Program-made: the position numbers and the translations under genes
Source: an uncultured Eubacteriales bacterium
GTDB lineage: Bacteria > Bacillota > Clostridia > Oscillospirales > Acutalibacteraceae
Reading direction: 5' to 3'
Length of the DNA stretch: 61,619 nucleotides
Assembly (NCBI GenBank): GCA_934489735.1
Contig: CAKSSR010000013.1
Span: 1-61,619, forward strand
Notes under the pieces: model-generated
The model's database searches: none
What the model was told of the DNA's origin: nothing
What the model saw: the letters and a program-made list of their open reading frames with translations, nothing else
Shown here: positions 1 through 9,142 of the stretch, one piece after another
How the letters are laid out: each line of letters begins with the position of its first letter
How positions within the stretch are numbered: position 1 is the stretch's first letter

Positions 1-30
1 ATCACTTAATTCTTCAAAGTACTCTATCAT
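1..30 (-). CDS. Start of an unidentified gene running off the left edge
   Basis: Only the first ten codons are inside the window (MIEYFEELSD). The start is supported by a strong GGAGGGG ribosome binding site about 6 nt upstream of the ATG at 28-30 (minus strand). Nothing can be said about function. It lies downstream of the fic gene in the same direction but beyond a hairpin terminator, so it probably has its own promoter. Confidence 0.5.
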   Translation of the reverse strand, partial: MIEYFEELSD

Positions 31-189
31 AACTTATCCCCTCCTATTTTCTATTATACCACTCCTATCAATTTTTTTCATGCGGTTGCCCTATAAATCT
101 TAATCAAAAAATTCTTTTCAGATTACAATTTTTTATAATCAATCCGTGACTTTTTTCTACTATTCTCAACCATAACACTAGTAAAATGC

Positions 190-225
190 AAAAACAGCCA
201 TAACTGCTTTACATCAGATATGACT
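190..225 (-). terminator. Intrinsic terminator after fic
   Basis: On the minus strand an imperfect 11-bp stem (AGTCATATCTG / CAGTTATGGCT) with an 8-nt loop is followed by GTTTTTG. It lies 17 nt past the stop codon of the Fic gene. Confidence 0.6.
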
Positions 226-241
226 ATTTCTATTTAATTTA

Positions 242-1378
242 TCATGTATCCTTACGAAGAATTGTCAAATATTCTTCATAAGAGTAAATCTTTGTCTTTC
301 CTATCTTATCGGAACAAATAAGAATATTATTATCTATCAATAAGTTCACTGCTCTTGACACAGTATTATATGCCATATTTAATGCTTTTGCTGCCTTTAC
401 AATCTCAATTATTGGATTTCCCTCTAAATAAGTCATAAGTTTTAATACCGATGCTTTTGCTTTTCCAAAATTATTTACTATTTTCATATTTCTATCGTGC
501 AATTCTATCAGTTTATCAATTGTATCTATTGCATCTGTTGCCGCTTCTGAAAGTACTAACAAAAAAAACTTAATCCATTGTTCATAATTTCCATTTCTGC
601 GGACCTCCGTCATACGATCGTAATATTCGATTCTGTTTTTTTTAAGAAAATAAGACAAATATAGCACTGGAGTCGATAATATATCTTTTTCTATAAGATA
701 AAGGATAATTAAAAGTCTGCCAACTCTACCGTTACCATCCAAAAACGGATGTATCGTTTCAAATTGATAATGAATTAGTGAAGCACAAATGAGTGGATCT
801 AAATTATTGTCACTGTTTATAAACTTTTCCAGATCGCTCATAGCAATTTTCATATCTTCAACATTTGGTGGAATATACCTGGCATTTTGAAGTGTGCTAC
901 CACCTATCCAATTTTGTGAAGAACGAAGTTCACCTGGATTTTTTTCACTACCTCTAACATTTGACAATAATATAGCATGTGTTTCCTTAATAAGTCGTGT
1001 ACAAAGAGGTAATGTCTTTAATCTTTCAATTGCAAATTCAGTAGCCTTAATGTAATTTATTACATCTGAAACATCTCTGTTTATATTTTCTTTAATAAGT
1101 GGATTCAAAACGTCGTCCAAAGTACATTGTGTCCCTTCAATTTGTGATGATAATAATGCCTCCTTCTTTATATACATAGATACAAACAAATTAACATTTG
1201 GTACTCGTTTTGCAATACTTTCTATTTTCGCCATCTGTTTGCTTGCCTTTACTAAATATTCTACCATCTCATCATCCTTTTCAATGGCAGGTATTGGAGG
1301 AAGTTGATTTGGTTTAAATGATCGATATGCCATTTTACCTGATAAATTTGTCACAAGTTCTCCGGCTCTGTTTTTCAT
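242..1378 (-). CDS. Fic family protein with N-terminal inhibitory motif and C-terminal winged helix
   Basis: Fic-domain enzyme, a family that usually transfers AMP from ATP to hydroxyl side chains of target proteins. The catalytic motif HPFLDGNGRVGR is intact at residues 210-221. An N-terminal Fic_N region carries the autoinhibitory (S/T)xxxE(G/N) signature as SSQIEG at 77-82, which places it among class II Fic proteins, where one polypeptide holds both the inhibitor helix and the active site. Residues about 300-378 look like a winged-helix domain, common in this 370-380 residue architecture. The start follows a GAGGTGA site. It is a single gene with its own terminator, upstream of an unrelated partial ORF. 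No Doc/Phd-type antitoxin partner is adjacent. Function as a regulator rather than a secreted toxin is inferred from the domain layout. The fold assignment is secure. Confidence 0.93.
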   Translation of the reverse strand: MKNRAGELVTNLSGKMAYRSFKPNQLPPIPAIEKDDEMVEYLVKASKQMAKIESIAKRVPNVNLFVSMYIKKEALLSSQIEGTQCTLDDVLNPLIKENINRDVSDVINYIKATEFAIERLKTLPLCTRLIKETHAILLSNVRGSEKNPGELRSSQNWIGGSTLQNARYIPPNVEDMKIAMSDLEKFINSDNNLDPLICASLIHYQFETIHPFLDGNGRVGRLLIILYLIEKDILSTPVLYLSYFLKKNRIEYYDRMTEVRRNGNYEQWIKFFLLVLSEAATDAIDTIDKLIELHDRNMKIVNNFGKAKASVLKLMTYLEGNPIIEIVKAAKALNMAYNTVSRAVNLLIDNNILICSDKIGKTKIYSYEEYLTILRKDT

Positions 1379-1512
1379 ATAATAGTCACCTCATGCAAGT
1401 TGAAATTTCTATGTCCATTATATCATGTATATTTCCACTTATCAAGCTATCTGGAAATATAGATTAATTATTTCACTATTTTCTTACCCAAAGCCTTCCT
1501 TCTCTTAATTCA

Positions 1513-1552
1513 ATAAAAAAACAATGAGATTACATTGTTCACTTATAATCTC
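1513..1552 (-). terminator. Intrinsic terminator after the tyrosine phosphatase gene
   Basis: Minus-strand stem TGAGATTA / TAATCTCA with a 12-nt loop, followed by TTG and a run of seven T. It ends the 1585-2883 gene. Confidence 0.7.
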
Positions 1553-1584
1553 ACTGTCTAATATATAATTCCTAACCGTTTTAT

Positions 1585-2883
1585 TTAAAATCCAAATGGA
1601 TTTTCTATCATTTGGTCTAATTTTTCTTTAGAATGCATATTTAGCTTATCAAAAATTGAACTTTCTACCTTCAACTTTACAGGTTCTTTGGCATTATTTG
1701 ATTCAACCTTGCTAACAAATTCCTTTAACTCTCTAAGCAAATCAGTATCGCTTGCATATATTTCACCATAGCTCACCAATCTTTTTGCTCCGTCTCCATT
1801 ATCATCTGCCTTTATGTACTCACCTTTTATCAAATCATCAGCATTTGAGATATTTGGCCCTGGAACTGATTCAAAATTATATATATACAAGTCTTCGTTA
1901 CCAGGATCATCCTCTCTGAATAAATTAGCTATTTCTGACCCTACATATTTATCAGCAAACTCTTTAAGAAATGCAAGCTGTACAATAGTTTGAACCATAT
2001 GCATTCTTCCTTCTCTTAATTTGCTTATTATATTTAAGCTATCTGAGGAACCTGTCTTATACATCATTAAGGCCGTGCAAAATACGCCTGTTCGACCTAT
2101 TCCAGCAGAACAATGTACTACTATTTTATTTGCTTCAGGGCAGACAAACTCCTCAATAAATTGTTTAAATGCTTCTATGTTTGTAGGTGCATTACGATCT
2201 TCCCAATTCTTATACCAATAATGATTAACTTCCGCTACCGATTTTTCTTCTCCTGTTTCTTTATCTTTTTCTATCAAATTTATAACCCTTTTCTCATAGT
2301 CTCCCATGTCATCTACGCTCATTATTTCTATTCTAAAATGTATACTTTTTGGATATTCCCAATAATGTTCTATGTTTGAACCTAATGCTGCTATATACTT
2401 TACTTCTTTAGTCTTAACCATATCCCAAAAGCTATCTCTTGTGTCGGTTCCATTTAATTCTTCTACTAAAGGACATTGGGTTGCAAAAAATTCCACGCCA
2501 TTGTCTGAAAACAAGCTAGCGCTCTCATCATTTTCAAACACTATGTCACTTGCATTTATATAATCATTATAAGTTAAGTTAACTTTTGCTTTTTTCCCCT
2601 GTTCCGTATCATCGCTATATACTAAAATATCCGGATATCTGTCTTTAAAGCAATCATAATCTCTCAATTTAATTGGATCCTTTGCATTTAATTCCTTAAA
2701 TTCCTTTATCAATGCTAGTTTATCAACCAAATTCTTCATATCGCCAAGATATTCTATTTTAAGTTCCTTTAATACGCTATCAAGTTTATCGACAGCATCT
2801 GGAGCATCCTTATCAATATCCTTTATTTTTTCATAATAGTCTCTATTTCTAAAAAAACATTCTAAAATTCCATTAATATTCAT
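1585..2883 (-). CDS. Eukaryotic-type protein tyrosine phosphatase (classical PTP fold)
   Basis: Predicted cysteine-based phosphotyrosine phosphatase of the classical PTP family, the group that includes eukaryotic PTPs and bacterial effectors such as YopH and SptP. Hallmarks in order: RYPDILVY and NDYINAS (about 82-112, the pTyr-recognition region), SFWDMV (151-156), the P-loop HCSAGIGRTG with nucleophile Cys258 and Arg264, and the Q-loop MVQTIVQ (296-302). The general-acid loop normally reads WPD; here it is WED (227-229), so the catalytic Asp is kept but the Pro is lost. Residues 1-75 are a helical extension and 315-432 an extra C-terminal region with no domain I recognise. No signal peptide or transmembrane segment is visible. 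Start ATG follows a GAGGTGA site. The gene has its own terminator and sits next to lineage-specific repeat proteins. A host- or self-signalling role is possible but unproven. Confidence 0.88.
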   Translation of the reverse strand: MNINGILECFFRNRDYYEKIKDIDKDAPDAVDKLDSVLKELKIEYLGDMKNLVDKLALIKEFKELNAKDPIKLRDYDCFKDRYPDILVYSDDTEQGKKAKVNLTYNDYINASDIVFENDESASLFSDNGVEFFATQCPLVEELNGTDTRDSFWDMVKTKEVKYIAALGSNIEHYWEYPKSIHFRIEIMSVDDMGDYEKRVINLIEKDKETGEEKSVAEVNHYWYKNWEDRNAPTNIEAFKQFIEEFVCPEANKIVVHCSAGIGRTGVFCTALMMYKTGSSDSLNIISKLREGRMHMVQTIVQLAFLKEFADKYVGSEIANLFREDDPGNEDLYIYNFESVPGPNISNADDLIKGEYIKADDNGDGAKRLVSYGEIYASDTDLLRELKEFVSKVESNNAKEPVKLKVESSIFDKLNMHSKEKLDQMIENPFGF

Positions 2884-2912
2884 AAACGATCACCTCATAT
2901 TTAATATTATTT

Positions 2913-4300
2913 TTAACTTAAGTCATCCACTTTATCATCTGAATAACAATATCTTGATTTCAAAGCATAACTATCTAAAGCAATACTTCTATATCCGCCA
3001 GGGGCTTTTCCCGTTTGATATACAATTCTCATAAAAGCCTTAACAGATTCAATATTATTAATTGTCGAATCGTATATAACTCTTATTTTTTTACTATTAT
3101 CAGCATACTTTGCGAATCTTACATTTTGATTATTCATTAAGCTGCTATTATCTCCTAGCAGATAAAACTTAACTCTTGTTGTTTTCACTCTACTCGCCAT
3201 TTCACTTACTTGTTCTTTTGTAACTAATCTATTTACGAAACCATTCTGATCAAAGAAATTTTCAAATTCGGTCTCAGACATTTTTTCAACTTTGTTAGCG
3301 TCATTCAAATCCAATTCACTCAACGCTGTAGACTCTGTCTCAGATATCTTCCTTTTTAATTCTCCAGCAAAGCTTATATCTTGACTATTATCACTAAACA
3401 TCAGCACTCTGCGATTAAAACTATCAAAGTTATTCAAATTTACCATTTTTGCATTACTGACATTTCCATCAAACTGATACTTATATAAATATACTGACTT
3501 TTCTCTGTTTAAATTTACAAGCTTATCATCACGATAATCATAAGTTGTAGTAAATTCCTCTTTATATAGTAATATTGGATTTCCAATTTCATTATTATTT
3601 ATTGCATTGATTACTGATTCTTCACTATGTTCACGTTTATCATATGCCACAACATTAATAATTCCTTCTGTCTCTCTATTATCCAACCTTATAAAATTAT
3701 AATGCACTTTATTTGTCATATCGATATCCAAGTCATATACGTAAATCATATTTTCAAGTTGTCTAATACAATTTGCATCATATATAGCGACATTAGGGCA
3801 CTTTGTCCTAAAATCTTCAGGTGTCATTGTAACAGCTAATGTCTGGTCGTGCAATCCATTTGCTACTTCTTCGATAGTACAAAACAAAGCATTATATCCA
3901 ATGCTTAATTTATGATTATATGCAAAAATCCTTTTTATTTTATTATTAATCCTATTTACTTCAAAGAGAAACTTAAATTTTCTACAGAGTCATTGCCATC
4001 GTTTCCGTTATAGACATAGAGAAGTATTAAATTTTCTATGTAATTTCTATCAACTACTTCATTTGGTCTAAAGTGTTCAAATGTTCCGATCAATGATTCC
4101 GAAGTACATTCATTTACAAAATTTGATTCATTGTCTTGGAATTCTACCGAATTCATAAAATTATAAAAGTCAGGAACATTCATTTTCAAATTTGAGTTGT
4201 AAGAAATCACTCTTTGCTTACCATCCTTATCACTTATCTGTACAAATTTCGTATTTCGAGCATCATTCAAGATTCCGTCATAAGAATATAAGCGTACCAT
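2913..4300 (-). pseudogene. Repeat-module protein split by a frameshift (two ORFs, one gene)
   Basis: Two ORFs, 4300-3956 and a downstream ORF ending at 2913, are the halves of one gene. The upstream ORF stops at 3956-3958. Read in the other frame, the DNA from about 3989 down to 3888 continues without stop into the second ORF (NRINNKIKRIFAYNHK, then IGYNALFCTIEE). That stretch aligns with the module at the start of the intact neighbour at 4367-6010 (KRVMIYSYKPGIDYSSL, then FAEEI). A one-base indel therefore lies between about 3959 and 3989. The apparent start of the downstream ORF (TTG at 3887) falls inside a module and has no good ribosome binding site. The real start is ATG at 4300, 8 nt after GGAGG; the GTG at 4309 touches the Shine-Dalgarno. 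Intact, the product would be about 460 residues with two repeats, ending YCYSDDKVDDLS like its neighbour. Function unknown. Sequencing error is an alternative to real inactivation. Confidence 0.7.
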
Positions 4301-4366
4301 AGATCTCACCTCCTTTCAAGTAAAAGTTATCAACTTGACATATTCCAGTCTAATACTTTTCTTTTA

Positions 4367-6010
4367 TCATATTTCTACTACATTATTGTCTTCATATCCA
4401 TAATAATCTCTCAATGTTTTTAAATTAAACTTCTCATCCCTTACAAATCTAAGTCCATCTGGTTCCTCTTTCTTTTCATCTATAAAGCGTTTAACATTCT
4501 CAAGGCTATCAAAATCTGTATCCTGGCTATCATATATTCCTATTACCATATTACCTTCGTGATTAAATCTTACAAAACTCAAGCTACCTCTTTTCTCCTG
4601 GAATCTTCTCTTATTAAATCTAGGCATAAAAAGAAATTTTATGTCTTTTCTATTATCCGTAGAGTAATCATCCGTTATAATTTCTTTCTCCTTAAAGTCC
4701 AATGCAATTCCTTTATCTTGCAAATAGCATTCAAAGTCACTTTTAGACATTTTTTCTGCCTCATGATCAATCATTCCATCCTCTATGAAACCTATTTGTC
4801 TATTCAATGCTTTAAGGTCATTACTTCCATTCAAGTTAACCAATAGTATTCTTTGATTATCTTCACCTGTGACATTCAATTTAATTACTTTAACATTCTG
4901 AGGACAATCTTCTTTAAATTGATACTTAAATACATATACCAAGCCACGTTGTTCTTCTCCAGCATCTAAATTTTGGTTAGAAATTTCTATCGAATCCAAC
5001 TTATCTTCTGTATATCCGTACATCCATCGCAAATTATGTATACTCATCCTACTAAAAATAAATTCTTTATCTAAACTTTCTATCTTTTTCTTAACTTCTT
5101 CAAAGCTATCTACTGACGGATCATAAATCGTTATTATTTTCTTTCCATCATCGATACACGTTGCAAATCTTAAGTTTTCTCTATTCCTTTTTAGATCATC
5201 TATTGTTTTACAACAGGGATAAACATATTGCAATTCTTCCTGTTCATACATCAATTTTTTTATATCTTCTTTAGTCATAAATTCAATATTTTCTCTACTA
5301 AATTCACCTTCTAATTCATCATCCAGTAATTTAATAGCTTTGTCATCAAGATTTCCTTCTTCTATGAGATTCATTTGTTCAAATAAAGCATTTAGATCAT
5401 CACATTTATCATTAAACAATAGTACTCTACGTGTCTTATCATCAACACTTTTCAATTCAATTGCCTTAATGCCACTCATTGATTCAACATTATACTTATA
5501 AACATATACTATCGTGTCCAAAGGTTCCACTTTTTCGTCGCTATAATCATATATTCTTATCAAATCGTTCTTACTCAAATCAATCGGTTGCATATCATTA
5601 ATTTGATCTTTTATACCAGCTAACGAACTTCTATCATGTTTCTGTGAATCGTATCCTACCATTTCATTCAATCCAAGTCGGTTAAACAGACTTGCAAACT
5701 TATAATTACTTTTATCATCAGAATCATCAATATCATAAACATATACCAGATCCTTCAAATAGCTTAAGGGGAACATCTGACAATTATAAAACTTTGATTC
5801 AAATTCTTCCTTAGTCATATTCAAAGCCATGTCATTATGTAACCCGAGGTTTATTTCTTCTGCGAAAACGATCAATGAACTGTAATCAATTCCTGGTTTA
5901 TAGGAATAAATCATTACTCTTTTCTCATCGCCAGCGTCGTTCAGTTCAATAAAGCTTAATTTTTTGGGATCGACGTCAATATTTTCATCCTCACACAAAT
6001 AAATATGCAT
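4367..6010 (-). CDS. Unknown protein of three about 170-residue repeats
   Basis: No family is recognised. The chain consists of about three long repeats (roughly 1-165, 165-345 and 345-547). Each begins with a strand-helix element of the form K(R)V.IY....D...L......I (KRVMIYSYKPGIDYSSL; TRRVLLFNDKCDDLNAL; NQRILLVNLNGSNDLKAL), then a MTK.EFE-type helix, a YVYDID/YVYKY strand, a second strand-helix element (GKKIITIYDPSVDSFEEV) and a Y.Y.DDK.. end. It is acidic, with no signal peptide or membrane segment. Start: the ATG at 6010 lies 9 nt past AGGA; the upstream ATG at 6019 overlaps the Shine-Dalgarno and is unlikely. Its own promoter lies at 6045-6073. It is probably transcribed with the frameshifted paralogue downstream. 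The modules resemble elements in the proteins at 18-33 kb and 58-61 kb. Confidence 0.8.
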   Translation of the reverse strand: MHIYLCEDENIDVDPKKLSFIELNDAGDEKRVMIYSYKPGIDYSSLIVFAEEINLGLHNDMALNMTKEEFESKFYNCQMFPLSYLKDLVYVYDIDDSDDKSNYKFASLFNRLGLNEMVGYDSQKHDRSSLAGIKDQINDMQPIDLSKNDLIRIYDYSDEKVEPLDTIVYVYKYNVESMSGIKAIELKSVDDKTRRVLLFNDKCDDLNALFEQMNLIEEGNLDDKAIKLLDDELEGEFSRENIEFMTKEDIKKLMYEQEELQYVYPCCKTIDDLKRNRENLRFATCIDDGKKIITIYDPSVDSFEEVKKKIESLDKEFIFSRMSIHNLRWMYGYTEDKLDSIEISNQNLDAGEEQRGLVYVFKYQFKEDCPQNVKVIKLNVTGEDNQRILLVNLNGSNDLKALNRQIGFIEDGMIDHEAEKMSKSDFECYLQDKGIALDFKEKEIITDDYSTDNRKDIKFLFMPRFNKRRFQEKRGSLSFVRFNHEGNMVIGIYDSQDTDFDSLENVKRFIDEKKEEPDGLRFVRDEKFNLKTLRDYYGYEDNNVVEI

Positions 6011-6044
6011 AAATATCATTCCTTTCTATTAACCTTTTTAATAT

Positions 6045-6073
6045 ATAATAACATAAATTTGTATTTCAGTCAA
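6045..6073 (-). promoter_or_regulatory. Sigma-A-type promoter for the repeat-protein genes
   Basis: Minus strand: TTGACT, 17-nt spacer, TATTAT, about 35 nt upstream of the chosen start of the 4367-6010 gene. An AAGGGGC motif directly precedes the -35 box. Confidence 0.65.
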
Positions 6074-6171
6074 GCCCCTTAGTTAAAAAGTTATATGTTT
6101 TTATTAAATGTGATAAATCATTCTTTTCTTTTTTATTTTCAAACTTTATCATCAAGTTCATAAATGATAAA

Positions 6172-6202
6172 AAAAAACAAGAGCAACTCTGTCACTCCTG
6201 TT
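6172..6202 (-). terminator. Intrinsic terminator of the asd-dapA-dapB operon
   Basis: Minus-strand stem AACAGGAG / CTCTTGTT (one G-U pair) followed by a run of T, 14 nt past the dapB stop. Confidence 0.8.
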
Positions 6203-6216
6203 TCAATTGTTATCTA

Positions 6217-6990
6217 TTAATTATTACTAGACAAGACATCGCCCATATTATATAATCCATCGGCTTTACCTGCCATAAATATTGCTGCATTAATCGCACC
6301 TGTTGCAAAAATTTCTTTAGATCCCGCTGAATGTGTCAATTTTATTACTTCATCTTTCCCTGCAAATACAACCTCATGCTCTCCTACTATGCTTCCGCCT
6401 CTAATAGAATGTATTCCTATTTCATTCCTAGCCCTCTTTTTTCTATATGAATGTCTATCAAATACATATTGCATGTTATCTTCTAGTGATGATGATATTG
6501 CATCTGCTATCATAAGTGCAGTCCCGCTTGGAGCGTCTATTTTCTGATTATGATGTTTCTCTATGATTTCTATGTCAAAGTAACTATCGTATAATATGTT
6601 TGCTGCTTTTTTCGACAATTCCATTAACAAGTTTATTCCCAATGACATATTCCCTGAAAAGAATACAGGTGCCTTCTTTGATGCAAGCTTTATTTCATTA
6701 ATTTGTTGATCTGAGAAGCCTGTTGTACAGATAACCAATGGTATCTTTCTATTTATCGAAAAGTCTATAAGTCCTTTAAGTGCTGATGGGTTTGAGAAAT
6801 CAATTATAACATCCGCTTCCTCTTTTACATCATTTATGTCATTATATACTGGGAAATCATAAGATGATTCTTCATTTAAAGCATCTACTCCCGCAGATAT
6901 AATTATATCTGGTCTAGATTTGACTGTATTTTCTATAACTTTTCCCATTTTTCCTCGACAACCGTTAAGTATAACTTTAACCAAACTCAT
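6217..6990 (-). CDS. dapB: 4-hydroxy-tetrahydrodipicolinate reductase
   Basis: Cytoplasmic NAD(P)H-dependent reductase that converts the DapA product to tetrahydrodipicolinate for DAP and lysine synthesis. Usual family length (257 aa). The N-terminal nucleotide-binding loop reads NGCRGKMGK (9-17). The C-terminal domain has the catalytic EKHHNQKIDAPSGTA signature (144-158), containing the conserved His pair 146/147 and Lys150. It is the last gene of asd-dapA-dapB, 27 nt after dapA, and followed by a terminator. The ribosome site (GAGG, 14 nt from the ATG) is rather distant, so translation may lean on coupling. Nothing unusual in the protein. Confidence 0.97.
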   Translation of the reverse strand: MSLVKVILNGCRGKMGKVIENTVKSRPDIIISAGVDALNEESSYDFPVYNDINDVKEEADVIIDFSNPSALKGLIDFSINRKIPLVICTTGFSDQQINEIKLASKKAPVFFSGNMSLGINLLMELSKKAANILYDSYFDIEIIEKHHNQKIDAPSGTALMIADAISSSLEDNMQYVFDRHSYRKKRARNEIGIHSIRGGSIVGEHEVVFAGKDEVIKLTHSAGSKEIFATGAINAAIFMAGKADGLYNMGDVLSSNN

Positions 6991-7017
6991 ATTATTTTAA
7001 ACAACCTCACTTTTTAC

Positions 7018-7905
7018 TTAAATAATGTCATATTTTTTCATCATTTCTCTTAATTTATTTAAATTTTCTTCATTCAAGGTAGTCAGTGGCAATCTACATC
7101 TTCCACAGTCATATCCTAGCATATTCATAGCTTCTTTTACTGGTATTGGATTGACGTCGCAGAACAAAATGTTAATCAAGTCTAAATATTTTAATTGCAT
7201 CTCAGCTGCTTTTGATATTTCTCCTTTCAATGCAAGCGATGTTATGTCGTGGCATTCTTTAGGACAAACATTTGCAAAAACAGATATAACTCCGCTTCCC
7301 CCAAGTGACATTATCGGTACTATTTGATCATCATTTCCTGAATAAACTTTAAAATCCTTATCGCACAGCGACAATATCTTAGCCACATTCGATATATTTC
7401 CACTTGCTTCTTTTATTCCTACTATATTAGGGATCTTTGATAGTTCCAAACATGTCTCAGGATTTATATTACATCCTGTTCTTGATGGCACATTGTATAA
7501 AATTATTGGCAGTTCTACATTTTCTGCTATCAATTTGTAATGCTCTACTAATCCTTTTTGAGATGTCTTATTATAATAAGGGGTCACTATTAGCAACGCA
7601 TCAGCTCCTGCTGACTTCGCTCTCAATGACAGTTCAATAGCATGAATTGTATTATTACTTCCTGCCCCTGCGATAACTGGTACTCTTTTATTTACTCTAT
7701 TTGCAGCACACTTTACAACGCTATAATACTCATCGTCAGACAATGTAGCCGATTCTCCTGTTGTCCCACATGCTATAATCGCATCTGTACCATTTTCCAA
7801 TTGGAAGTCTATTATTTCTTCAAAAGCTGTATGATTAATCGATTTGTCTTCATTCATGGGGGTGATAATTGCCACACCAGATCCTTCAAATATTGTCTCT
7901 TTCAT
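7018..7905 (-). CDS. dapA: 4-hydroxy-tetrahydrodipicolinate synthase
   Basis: Class I aldolase that condenses pyruvate with aspartate semialdehyde, the first committed step of the DAP/lysine branch. Standard 295 residues. The GTTGES loop (47-52), the catalytic Tyr137 in LYNVPSRTG and the Schiff-base Lys165 in VGIKEASGN are all present. A GAGGAGA ribosome site precedes the ATG. It lies between asd and dapB in one operon, so the asd product feeds it directly. The tetrahydrodipicolinate made here and by DapB is used by DapL and DapF, encoded about 47-50 kb away in the window. Confidence 0.98.
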   Translation of the reverse strand: MKETIFEGSGVAIITPMNEDKSINHTAFEEIIDFQLENGTDAIIACGTTGESATLSDDEYYSVVKCAANRVNKRVPVIAGAGSNNTIHAIELSLRAKSAGADALLIVTPYYNKTSQKGLVEHYKLIAENVELPIILYNVPSRTGCNINPETCLELSKIPNIVGIKEASGNISNVAKILSLCDKDFKVYSGNDDQIVPIMSLGGSGVISVFANVCPKECHDITSLALKGEISKAAEMQLKYLDLINILFCDVNPIPVKEAMNMLGYDCGRCRLPLTTLNEENLNKLREMMKKYDII

Positions 7906-7923
7906 AAAAAAATCTCCTCTTTA

Positions 7924-9000
7924 CTAAATATAATTTTGAATACATAATAACTCTGCCATCAAAATAGCTCCTCCTGCTGCCCCTCTGACAGTATTATGTG
8001 ACATAGATACAAATTTTATATCATATTGATTATCCTGTCTCAACCTTCCAACTGATATTGCCATACCATTTTCTAAATTTCTCTCAGTTTTTATCTGTGG
8101 TCTTGAGTCGTCATCAAAATAATGTATAAATTTCTTAGGAGCGCTAGGCAAATCAAGTTCCTGAGCAATCGATTTAAATGAATCCCATCTATATATTATA
8201 TCTTCCATATCAATTTTCTTATCAAATGAAGCAAAAACTGCTGCCGTATGTCCATCGCTGACAGGGACTCTTATACATTGCGTTGTAATTTTTATATCAT
8301 TATTCAACTTGATCTTATCATTTTCTATACTTCCCCATATTTTTAATGGTTCTATCTCAGATTTTTCTTCTTCCCCCGATATGTACGGTATGATATTGTC
8401 AACCATTTCTGGCCATGTCCTTAAAGTCTTGCCAGCTCCGGAAACCGCCTGATATGTGCATGCTAATATATTCTTAATTCCCAGGTCAAAAAGTGGATGA
8501 AGTGCTGGTACAAAGCATTGGATTGAGCAATTTGACTTAACTGCTATAAATCCTTTCTTAGTCCCAAGTCTCTTTCTCTGTACTGGTATTATGTCTGAAT
8601 GTTCTGGATTTATTTCTGGGATCATCATTGGTATGTCATCCTTAAGTCTGTTTGCACTGTTATTAGATATAACAGGACATTCTAGTCTTGCATACATTTC
8701 TTCCAGTTCACATGTCTTTATTTTATCCATATTTACTGCGCAAAATACAAAGTCTACCATTGACACTATCTTCTTTGCATCTGCCAAGGCATCATAAACT
8801 ATCATATCGCATATTTCTTCTGGAATGTCCTCTATCTCTATTGACTTTTCTGACATAACTTCTCTATACTTCTTACCAGATGAACGTTTACTTGCTGCCA
8901 GTACTTTAATTTTAAACCATGGATGGTCTTTCAGTAATGATATAAACTTCTTTCCAACCATTCCAGTCGCTCCGATTATGCCTATATTATATTCTTTCAT
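7924..9000 (-). CDS. asd: Aspartate-semialdehyde dehydrogenase (archaeal/fungal-type branch)
   Basis: NADPH-dependent reduction of aspartyl phosphate to aspartate semialdehyde, the branch point for lysine/DAP, threonine and methionine. The dinucleotide loop GATGMVGK is at 10-17, catalytic Cys158 in KSNCSIQC and the active-site His251 in VSDGHTAAVF. The length (358) and the Cys and His motifs match the archaeal/fungal-type enzymes also found in some clostridia rather than the E. coli type. First gene of the operon. A consensus promoter and an inverted repeat lie just upstream (9019-9101). The leader is too short for a lysine riboswitch. Confidence 0.95.
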   Translation of the reverse strand: MKEYNIGIIGATGMVGKKFISLLKDHPWFKIKVLAASKRSSGKKYREVMSEKSIEIEDIPEEICDMIVYDALADAKKIVSMVDFVFCAVNMDKIKTCELEEMYARLECPVISNNSANRLKDDIPMMIPEINPEHSDIIPVQRKRLGTKKGFIAVKSNCSIQCFVPALHPLFDLGIKNILACTYQAVSGAGKTLRTWPEMVDNIIPYISGEEEKSEIEPLKIWGSIENDKIKLNNDIKITTQCIRVPVSDGHTAAVFASFDKKIDMEDIIYRWDSFKSIAQELDLPSAPKKFIHYFDDDSRPQIKTERNLENGMAISVGRLRQDNQYDIKFVSMSHNTVRGAAGGAILMAELLCIQNYI

Positions 9001-9018
9001 AAATTAAAACCTTCTTTA

Positions 9019-9101
9019 TTTATAATTGGATTACTTATTCTTTAAATTATATGCTATTTAATTCCAATTATAATCCTATCATTATAGAAAACTTATGTCA
9101 A
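9019..9101 (-). promoter_or_regulatory. asd promoter with an overlapping inverted repeat
   Basis: Minus strand: TTGACA at 9096-9101, 17-nt spacer, TAGGAT at 9073-9078. An inverted repeat with 11 perfectly matching bases (TTATAATTGGA / TCCAATTATAA) has one arm at the downstream edge of the -10 box (about 9059-9073) and the other at 9019-9032, upstream of the asd ribosome site. It could be paired operator half-sites or, if transcription starts further upstream than inferred, a leader hairpin. No known riboswitch is recognised. Confidence 0.5.
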
Positions 9102-9142
9102 TTTCTATTTTGTTTTCTTTTTTCTTATAGCGAATCTAAATA

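Noticed and set aside
9001..9142. Lysine riboswitch upstream of asd
   Set aside because: The space between promoter and start codon is under 70 nt, far too short for the roughly 170-nt L-box, and no conserved helices are seen.
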